Assembly (NCBI GenBank): GCA_021234155.1
Contig: JAJEKV010000099.1
Coordinates: 3,779,635 to 3,843,634, forward strand
Reading direction: 5' to 3'
Length of the DNA stretch: 64,000 nucleotides
Source of the DNA: Isoetes taiwanensis
Taxonomy: Eukaryota; Streptophyta; Lycopodiopsida; Isoetales; Isoetaceae
Part shown: piece after piece, positions 54,601-64,000 of the stretch
How the letters are laid out: each line of letters begins with the position of its first letter
Numbering within the stretch: the first letter of the stretch is position 1
Position numbers and translations under genes: made by a program
Notes under the pieces: generated by a model
Databases searched by the model: none
What the model was told of the DNA's origin: nothing
Seen by the model: only the letters and a program-made list of their open reading frames with translations

Positions 54601-57600
54601 TTACTACGTTTTGGAGGCCCTCTCCTTGTCGGTCGGGCGGGACCTTGCGCGTGACTTGGCGTGGAGTGGGGTGTTGGCCTTGAACCTGGACCCTAAAATC
54701 CCCGGGCTGCTTGCCCGAATTTCCTCTCCCCAAGGCCACAGGGGCGGGACGGGCGACCTCCCCTCTCGGAATCGCGATTTGACTCCGCCAATGGACTCGA
54801 GCGTCGGCGTTGCCACAGGGACCAAGTTCGTGGCGAAGACCACCCGACCTCAAGAAGCGCCAAAGTAGCTCACTTCCATCAAACTCGTAGTCAATTGGCC
54901 TAGGATGTGGATGCGGGATCTTTGTCGTGGAGGCGTGAGTGTTTCTCTCTTTTGCAAAACCGACCTTGTAACTTGCTCCCTAGGGTAATTTCGCCATTCC
55001 GGACGATTTGGCGGGGTCGATTTGCCATTCCGGAACCTCCCGGTGCCCGAACGACAAGACAATGCGGTTTCTACAAGGCCGACCCTCGGGGCGCCCAGCG
55101 TTTTGACAAGTTCTCCCGGACCGATCTGGAATCTTTTGGGCCTTCCCGAAGAGGGGCCCCTGAACGGAGGATCCAACGGTCGGATAGGGGAACCGGGCTC
55201 CGGGAGGGTGGTCATTAGCGTGCAGCCCCCCGGGGGAGCGCTGCCAGGAAGGGCTGCCTCGGGAACTTTTTTGGATCCCGCCTCTTGGGGTCCGGACTCT
55301 CCCCTCTTGTGAGGGATCCCTGCAAGGTCCTGGCCTCGTTTGACTTGGGGAAGGGTGCCAGCTCGGTTGCCCTGCAACGGGCTGCCCCGCCCGTTCTAAT
55401 GCTAACCCTTTGACCTAGACCTTCTCCGAAAATTTCGAAAATTGGGCTGTGTGATGGAGATGGATTAGGATTCCAGCTGGCAAAAAATCAGAATTTATTT
55501 TCGTACAATGCATTAATTGCGAATTTATGAATGTCTTGCCACTGCAAAAGCGCCCCCCGACTTCTACTTGCCACATCGGGAGGAGGACAGGCCCAAACTC
55601 CGCTCCGTCAGTTCCCCTTGCTCCGTATTCTCGGCTGCAGCTTCTCGGCCAGGTCCCAAGTGCAACAGACCAAGTCTCGGCCCCCAAAACGCAAACCCTT
55701 CTAGAACCTGGCAACCCACAGGGTTTACGTTTTGGAGGCCCTCTCCTTGTCAGATTCGGGCGGGACCTTGCGCCGTGACTTGACGTGGAGTGGGGGTGTT
55801 GGCCAGAGCACGGACCCTAAAATCCCCGGAAGCTGCTTGCCCGAATTTCCTCTCCCCAAGGCCACAGGGGCGGGACGGGGCGACCTCCCCTCTCCGGAAT
55901 CGCGATTTGACTCCGCCAATGGACTCAGAACGTCGACGTTGCCCTGGGGACCAAGTTCCGTGGCCAGAAGACCACCCGACCTCCAAGAAGCGCCAAAGTA
56001 GCTCACTTCCATCAAACTCGTAGTCAATTGGCCTAGGATGTGGATGCGGGATACTGTCGTGGAGGGCGTGAGTGTTTCTCTCTTTTGCAAAACCGACCTT
56101 GTAACTTGCTCCCTAGGGTAATTTCGCCATTCCGGACGATTTGGCAGGGTCGATTTGCCATTCCGGAGCCTCCCCGGTGCCCGAACGACAAGACAATGCG
56201 GTTTCTACAAGGCCGACCTCAGGACGCCCCGCGGTTTGACAAGTTCTCCCGGACCGATCTGGAATCTTTTGGGCCGCCCCTGAACGGAGGATCCAACGGT
56301 CGGATAGGGGAACCGGGCTCCGGGAGGGTGGTCATTAGCGTGCAGCCCCCCGGGGGAGCGCTGCCAGGAAGGGCTGCCTCGGGAACTTTTTTGGATCCCG
56401 CCTCTTGGGGTCCGGACTCTCCCCTCTTGTGAGGGATCCCTGCAAGGTCCTGGCCTCGTTTGACTTGGGGAAGGGTGCCAGCTCGGTTGCCCTGCAACGG
56501 GCTGCCCCGACCGTTCTAATGCTAACCCTTTGACCTAGACCTTCTCCGAAAATTTCGAAAATTGGGCTGTGTGCTGGAGATGGATTAGGATTCCAGCTGG
56601 CAAAAAATCAGAATTTATTTTCGTACAATGCATTAATTGCGAATTTATGAATGTCTTGCCAGCATAAAAGCCCCCGACTTCTACTTGCCACATCGGGAGG
56701 AGGACAGGTCCAAACTCCGCTCCGTCGGTTCCCCTTGCTCCATATTCTCGGCTGCGGCTTCGGCCCGGGTCCCAAGTGCAACGAGACCAAGTCTCGGCCC
56801 CAAAGCGCAAACCCTTCTAGAACACGGCAACCCACGGGGTTTACGTTTTGGAGGCCCTCTCCTTGTCCCGGTCCGGCGGGGACCTTGCGCCCGTGACTTG
56901 GCGTGGAGTGGGGTGTTGGCCTTGAGCCACGGACCCTAAAATCCCCGAAGCTGCTTGCCCGAATTTCCTCTCCCCAAGGCCACAGGGGCCGGACGAGGCG
57001 ATCTCCCTCTCGGAATCGCGATTTGACTCTGCCAATGGACTCGAGCGTCGGCGTTGCCACAGGGACCAAGTTCCGTGGCGAAAGACCACCCGACCTCAAG
57101 AAGCGCCAAAGTAGCTCACTTCCATCAAACTCGTAGTCAATTGGCCTAGGATGTGGATGGGGATCTTGTCGTGGAGGCGTGAGTGTTTCTCTCTTTTGCA
57201 AAACCGACCTTGTAACTTGCTCCCTAGGGTAATTTAAGCCATTCGGGACGATTTGGCGGGGTCGATTTGCCATTCGGAGCCTCCCGGTGCCCGACGACAA
57301 GACAATCACGGTTTCTACAAAGGCCGACCTCGGGGCCCCAGCGGTTTGACAAGTTCTCCGGACCCGATCTGGAATCTTTTGGGCCTTCCGAAGAGGGGCC
57401 CCTGAGCGGAGGATCAGCGGTCGGATAGGGGAACCGGGCTCGGGAGGGGGTGGTCATTAGCGTCAGACCCGGGGCCAGCTGCCGAAGGAAGGGCTGCCTC
57501 GGGAACTTTTGGATCCAGCCTCTTGGGGTCCGGACTCTCCCCTCTTGTGAGGATCCCTGCAAGGTCACCCCTCGTTTGACTTGGGGAAGGGTGCCAGCTT

Positions 57601-60600
57601 TCGGTTGGCTGGCAGCGGGCTGCCCGGCCCGTTCTAATGCTAACCCTTTGACCTAGACCTTCTCCCAAAATTTGAAAATTGGGCGTGTCTTTGGAGATGG
57701 ATTAGGATTCCAGGTGGCAAAAAATCAGAATTTATTTTCGTACAATGCATTAATTGCGAATTTATGAATGTCTTGCCAGCAAAAAACTTCTACTTGCCAC
57801 ATCGGGGAGGAGGACAGGCCCAAACTCCGCTCCGTCAGTTCCCCTTGCTCCGTATTCTCGGCTGCGGCTTCTCGGCCCGGTCCCAAGTGCAGCGGACCAA
57901 GTCTCGGCCCCCAAAGCATAAACCCTTCTAGAACACGGCAGCCCACGGGGTTTCGTTTTGGAGGCCCTCTCCTTGTCGGTCCGGGGACCTTGCTTTTGCG
58001 TGACTTGGCGTGGAGTGGGGGTGTTGGCCTTGAGCACGGACCCTAAAATCCCGGAAGCTGCTTGCCCGAATTTCCTCTCCCCAAGGCCCTGGGGACGGAC
58101 GGGCGACCTCCCCTCTCCGGAATCGCGATTTGACTCCGCCAATGGACTCGAGCGTCGGCGTTGCCACAGGGACCAAGTTCCGTGGCCAGAAGACCACCCG
58201 ACCTCAAAAGCGCCAAAGTAGCTCACTTCCATCAAACTCGTAGTCAATTGGCCTAGGATGTGGATGCGGGATCTTGTCGTGGAGGCGTGAGTGTTTCTTT
58301 CTTTTTTGCAAAACCGACCTTGTAACTTGCTCCCTAGGGTAATTTACGCCATTCGGACGATTTGGCGGGGTTGATTTGCCATTCCGGACCTCCCGGTGCC
58401 GAACGACAAGACAATCGGTTTCTACAAGGCCGACCTCGGGGCGCCCAGCGGTTTGACAAGTTCTCCCGGACCGATCTGGAATCTTTTGGGCCTTCCCAAA
58501 GAGGCCCCTGAGCGGAGGATCAGCGGTCGGATAGGGGCCGGGCTCGGGAGGGTGGTCATTAGCGTCAGCCCCGAGGGCGGCGCCGGGGAAAGGGCTGCCT
58601 CGGGAACTTTTTGGATCCCCCCTCTTGGGGTCCGGACTCTCCCCTCTTGTGAGGGATCCCCAAAGGTCACGGCCTCGTTTGACTTGGGGAAGGGTGCGGC
58701 TCGGTTGCCACAGCGGGCTGCCCGGCCGTTCTAATGCTAACCCTTTGACCTAGACCTTCTCCGAAAATTTCGAAAATTGGGCTGTGTGCTGGAGATGGAT
58801 TAGGATTCCAGCTGGCAAAAAATCAGAATTTATTTTCGTACAATGCATTAATTGCGAATTTATGAATGTCTTGCCACTGCAAAAGCGCCCCCCGACTTCT
58901 ACTTGCCACATCGGGAGGAGGACAGGTCCAAACTCCGCTCCGTCAGTTCCCCTTGCTCCGTATTCTCGGCTGCAGCTTCTTGGCCAGGTCCCAAGTGCAA
59001 CAGACCAAGTCTCGGCCCCCAAAACGCAAACCCTTCTAGAACCTGGCAACCCACAGGGTTTACGTTTTGGAGGCCCTCTCCTTGTCAGTTTGGGGACCTT
59101 GCGCCCGTGACTTGGCGTGGAGTGGGGGTGTTGGCCTTGAAACCACGGACCCTAAAATCCCGGAGCTGCTTGCCCCGAATTTCCTCTCCCCAAGGCCCTG
59201 GGGACGGACGGGCGACCTCCCCTCTCCGGAATCGCGATTTGACTCTGCCAATGGACTCAGAACGTCGACGTTGCCCTGGGGACCAAGTTCCGTGGCCAGA
59301 AGACCACCCGACCTCCAAGAAGCGCCAAAGTAGCTCACTTCCATCAAACTCGTAGTCAATTGGCCTAGGATGTGGATGCGGGATCTTTATGGTGGAGGCG
59401 TGAGTGTTTCTCTCTTTTGCAAAACCGACCTTGTAACTTGCTCCCTAGGGTAATTTACCCCATTCGGACGATTTGGCGGGGTCGATTTGCCATTCGAGCC
59501 TCCCCATGCCCGAGCGACAAGACAATGCGGTTTCTACAAAGGCCGACCTCGGGGCCCCAGCGGTTTGACAAGTTCTCCCGGACCCGATCTGGAATCTTTT
59601 GGGCCTTCGAAGGGGGGCCCCCGAGCGGAGGATCAGCGGTGGGATAGGGGCACCCGGCTCCGGGAGGTGGTCATTAAGCGTCACGACCCCGGGGGGAGCT
59701 GCCGGGGAAGGGCTGCCTCGGGAACTTTTTTGGATCCAGCCTCTTGGGGTCCGGACTCTCCCCTCTTGTGAGGGATCCCTGCAAGGTCCTGGCCTCGTTT
59801 GACTTGGGGAAGGGTGCCAGCTCGGTTGGCCCAGCGGGCTGCTGCCCGACCGTTCTAATGCTAACCCTTTGACCTAGACCTTCTCCAGAAAATTTGAAAA
59901 TTGGGCTGTGTGCTGGAGATGGATTAGGATTCCAGCTGGCAAAAAATCAGAATTTATTTTCGTACAATGCATTAATTGCGAATTTATGAATGTCTTGCCA
60001 CTGCAAAAGCGCCCCCCGACTTCTACTTGCCACATCGGGAGGAGGACAGGCCCAAACTCCGCTCCGTCAGTTCCCCTTGCTCCGTATTCTCGGCTGCAGC
60101 TTCTCGGCCAGGTCCCAAGTGCAACAGACCAAGTCTCGGCCCCCAAAACGCAAACCCGTCTAGAACACGGCAGCCCACGGGGTTTCGTTTTGGAGGCCCT
60201 CTCCTTGTCGGGTCGGGCGGGACCTTGCGCGTGACTTGGCGTGGAGTGGGGGTGTTGGCCTTGAGCACGGACCCTAAAATCCCCGGAAGGCTGCTTGCCC
60301 GAATTTCCTCTCCCCAAGGCCCTGGGGGCGGACGGGCGACCTCCCCTCTCCGGAATCGCGATTTGACTCCGCCAATGGACTCAGAACGTCGACGTTGCCC
60401 TGGGGACCAAGTTCCGTGGCCAGAAGACCACCCGACCTCCAAGAAGCGCCAAAGTAGCTCACTTCCATCAAACTCGTAGTCAATTGGCCTAGGATGTGGA
60501 TGCGGGATACTGTCGTGGAGGGCGTGAGTGTTTCTCTCTTTTGCAAAACCGACCTTGTAACTTGCTCCCTAGGGTAATTTCGCCATTCCGGACGATTTGG

Positions 60601-63600
60601 CAGGGTCGATTTGCCATTCCGGAGCCTCCCCGGTGCCCGAACGACAAGACAATGCGGTTTCTACAAGGCCGACCTCAGGACGCCCCGCGGTTTGACAAGT
60701 TCTCCCGGACCGATCTGGAATCTTTTGGGCCTTCGAAGAGGGCCCCTGAGCGGAGGATCAGCGGTCGGATAGGGGAACCGGGCTCGGGAGGGGTGGTCAT
60801 TAGCGTCACAGCCCCGGGGCGCTGCCGGGGAAGGGCTGCCTCGGGAACTTTTGGATCCCCGCCTCTTGGGGTCGGACTCTCCCCTCTTGTGAGGGATCCC
60901 CTGCAAGGTCCTGGCCTCGTTTGACTTGGGGAAGGGTGCCAGCTTCGGTTGCCACAGCGGGCTGCCCGACCGTTCTAATGCTAACCCTTTGACCTAGACC
61001 TTCTCAGAAAATTTGAAAATTGGGCTGTGTGCTGGAGATGGATTAGGATTCCAGTGGCAAAAAATCAGAATTTATTTTAGGTACAATGCATTAATTGCGA
61101 ATTTATGAATGTCTTGCCAGCTTTGCAAAAAGCCCCCGACTTCTACTTGCCACATCGGGGAGGAGGACGGGCCCAAACTCCCGCTCCGTCGGTTCCCCTT
61201 GCTCCGTATTCTCGGCTGCGGCTTCTCGGCCGGTCCCAAGTGCAGCGGACCAAGTCTCGGCCCCCAAAATGCAAACCCTTCTAGAACACGGCAGCCCACG
61301 GGGTTTACGTTTTGGAGGCCCTCTCCTTGTCGGTTGGGCGGGACCTTGCGCCCGTGACTTGGCGATGGAGTGGGGGTGTTGGCCTTGAGCCGCGGACCCT
61401 AAAATCCCGGTGGCTGCTTGCCCCGATTTCCTCTCCCCAAGGCCCTGGGGACGGACGGGCGACCTCCCCTCTCCGGAATCGCGATTTGACTCCGCCAATG
61501 GACTCAGAACGTCGACGTTGCCCTGGGGACCAAGTTCCGTGGCCAGAAGACCACCCGACCTCAAGAAGCGCCAAGTAGCTCACTTCCATCAAACTCGTAG
61601 TCAATTGGCCTAGGATGTGGATGCGGGATACTGTCGTGGAGGGCGTGAGTGTTTCTCTCTTTTGCAAAACCGACCTTGTAACTTGCTCCCTAGGGTAATT
61701 TCGCCATTCGGACGATTTGGCGGGGTTGATTTGCCATTCGGACCTCCCGGTGCCGAGCGACAAGACAATGCGGTTTCTACAAGGCCGACCTCGGGGCGCC
61801 CAGCGGTTTGACAAGTTCTCCGGACCCGATCTGGAATCTTTTGGGCCTTCGAAGAGGGCCCCTGAGCGGAGGATCAGCGGTCGGATAGGGGAACCGGGCT
61901 CCGGGAGGTGGTCATTAGCGTCTGACCCCGGGGGCGCTGCCGGGGAAGGGCTGCCTCGGGAACTTTTGGATCCCGCCTCTTGGGGTCGGACTCTCCCCCT
62001 CTTGTGAGGATCCTGCAAGGTCTGGCCTCGTTTGACTTGGGGAAGGGTGCCAGCTCGGTTGCCACAGCGGGCTGCCCGACCGTTCTAATCTAACCCTTTG
62101 ACCTAGACCTTCTCAGAAAATTTCGAAAATTAGGGGCATGTCTTTGGAGATGGATTAGGATTCCACTGGCAAAAATCAGAATTTATTTTCGTACAATGCA
62201 TTAATTGCGAATTTATGAATGTCTTGCCACTGCAAAAGCCCCCCGACTTCTACTTGCCACATCGGGAGGAGGACAGGCCCAAACTCCGCTCCGTCAGTTC
62301 CCCTTGCTCCGTATTCTCGGCTGCAGCTTCTCGGCCAGGTCCCAAGTGCAACAGAGACCAAGTCTCGGCCCCCAAAACGCAAACCCTTCTAGAACACGGC
62401 AGCCCACGGGGTTTTACGTTTTGGAGGCCCTCTCCTGTCGGTTGGTGGGACCTTGCGGCCGTGACTTGGCGTGGAGTGGGGGTGTTGGCCTTGACCGCGG
62501 ACCCTAAAATCCCCAGGAAGCTGCTTGCCCCGAATTTCCTCTCCCCAAGGCCACAGGGGCCGGGCCGGCGACCTCCCTCTCTCGGAATCGCGATTTGACT
62601 CCGCCAATGGACTCGAGCGTCGGCATTGCCACAGGGACCAAGTTCCGTGGCGAGAAGACCACCCGACCTCAAGAAGCGCCAAAGTAGCTCACTTCCATCA
62701 AACTTCGTAGTCAATTGGCCTAGGATGTGGATGCGGGATCTTGTCGTGGAGGCGTGAGTGTTTCTCTCTTTTGCAAAACCGACCTTGTAACTTGCTCCCT
62801 AGGGTAATTTAGCCATTCGGACGATTTGGCGGGGTTGATTTGCCATTCGGAACCTCCCGGTGCCCGAGCGACAAGACAATGCGGTTTCTACAAGGCCGAC
62901 CTCGGGGCGCCCAGCGGTTTGACAAGTTCTCCCGGACGATCTGGAATCTTTTGGGCCTTCCGAAGAGGGCCCTGAGCGGAGGATCAGCGGTCGGGATAGG
63001 GGAACCGGGCTCCGGGAGAGGTGGTCATTAAGCGTCAGCCCCGGGGGGCGGCCGGGAAGGGCTGCCTCGGGAACTTTTGGATCCCGCCTCTTGGGGTCCG
63101 GACTCTCCCCTCTTGTGAGGGATCCTGCAAGGTCCCTGGCCTCGTTTGACTTGGGGAAGGGTGCCGGCTCGGTTGCCACCAGCGGGCTGCCCGACCGTTC
63201 TATCTTAACCCTTTGACCTAGACCTTCTCCGAAAATTTGAAAATTGGGCTGTGTCTTTGGAGATGGATTAGGATTCCAGTGGCAAAAATCAAAATTTATT
63301 TTTAGTACAATGCATTAATTGCGAATTTATGAATGTCTTGCCACTTTGCAAAAGCCCCCGACTTCTACTTGCCACATCGGGAGGAGGACAGGGCCCAAAC
63401 TCCGCTCCGTCGGTTCCCCTTGCTCCGTATTCTCGGCTGCTTCTTGCTTCTTGGCGAGGTCCCAAGTGCAACAGACCAAGTCTCGGCCCCAAACACAAAC
63501 CCTTCTAGAACACGGCAACCCACGGGGTTTCGTTTTGGAGGCCCTCTCCTTGTCGGGTTGGGGCCGGGACCTTGCGCCGTGACTTGGCGATGGAGTGGGG

Positions 63601-64000
63601 GTGTTGGCCTTGAGCACGGACCCTAAAATCCCAGGAAGGCTGCCCGAATTTCCTCTCCCCCAAGGCCACAGGGGGCCGGACGGGGCAACCTCCCCTCTCG
63701 GGAATCGCGATTTGGCTCCGCCAATGGACTCGAGCGTCGGCGTTGCCACAGGGACCAAGTTCCGTGGCCAGGAAGACCACCCGACCTCCAAGAAGCGCCA
63801 AAGTAGCTCACTTCCATCAAACTTCGTAGTCAATTGGCCTAGGATGTGGATGCGGGATGTGGCTTGTCGTGGAGGCGTGAGTGTTTCTCTCTTTTGCAAA
63901 ACCGACCTTGTAACTTGCTCCCTAGGGTAATTTAGCCATTCGGACGATTTGGCAGGGTCGATTTGCCATTCGAACCTCCCGTGCCGAGCGACAAGACAAT

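Larger units (their letters stand above)
47490..64000 (+). repeat. Satellite array, about 1.12-kb monomer
   Basis: The anchor TTGCGAATTTATGAATGTC begins at 48742, 49875, 50994, 52135, 53265, 54390, 55517, 56637, 57754, 58852, 59976, 61095, 62205 and 63319. Spacing is 1098-1141 with a mean of 1121. The array continues past the window. It is much more GC-rich than its flanks. Each monomer creates overlapping open frames on both strands that vary in frame between monomers, so I call none as genes. I do not recognise the monomer; no rRNA gene is in the window, so a ribosomal spacer origin is untested. Confidence 0.95.

Noticed and set aside
47490-64000. Dozens of overlapping 60-240-codon open frames in the satellite
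   Set aside because: They recur with the monomer, occur in several frames on both strands at once, change length with single-base indels and lack any domain. GC-rich composition explains them.
47490-64000. Ribosomal intergenic spacer array
   Set aside because: Tandem GC-rich units can look similar, but no 18S, 5.8S or 26S sequence and no polymerase I promoter could be recognised in the window. Left open but not called.

Overview
This window looks like nuclear DNA from a land plant with a large, transposon-rich genome. The evidence is plant-type gene fragments (catalase, PLS-type PPR, a RAV/NGATHA B3 exon with an RLFGV motif, a trihelix domain, a RAD5/HLTF-like SNF2 fragment), plant-style introns, hAT, CACTA, LTR and LINE elements, and a long tandem satellite. 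I cannot name the species; a gymnosperm, a fern or a large angiosperm would all fit. I found no rRNA, tRNA or CRISPR array and no intact recognisable host gene.

Layout. 1-1.2 kb holds a Ty3/gypsy relic. 1.2-7.1 kb is AT-rich with a possible small exon, a SINE-like segment and one half of a duplicated locus. 7171-9938 is a solo LTR with a GTTAG target duplication. 10027-40278 is the main feature: a 30.25-kb interval with 18/19-bp matching terminal inverted repeats and a perfect 8-bp target duplication (GCCCTTAG), carrying a broken hAT transposase near its left end. A paralogous copy of the target region at 41.25-42.01 kb holds the uninterrupted site for both the hAT and the solo LTR.

Inside the hAT interval are, in order: a 595-bp triplication; a 17.7-20.5 kb nest of hairpins and fold-back elements between inverted Helitron-like ends; a LINE-like retroposon with a 14-bp target duplication; a spliced coiled-coil/RING-like gene; PPR and catalase pseudogenes; a broken protein kinase gene; and a nested 7.0-kb CACTA element (32840-39846, AAA target duplication). 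The CACTA element contains its own multi-exon gene, blocks of CpG-rich palindromes and G-boxes, and captured host fragments (B3, SNF2, a possible MET1-type domain) beside two heat-shock-element arrays.

40.3-47.4 kb is a repeat mosaic with the paralogous empty-site locus, a 0.7-kb direct duplication, a 250-bp-arm fold-back, a one-base-frameshifted trihelix gene and a purine-only tract. From about 47.49 kb to the window end lies a GC-rich satellite of about 1.12 kb monomers (14 anchored copies). The monomers are mosaics of two sequence variants.

The genes do not form a pathway. They are transposon proteins and transduplicated host fragments, and the order of insertion can be read from nesting and target duplications.
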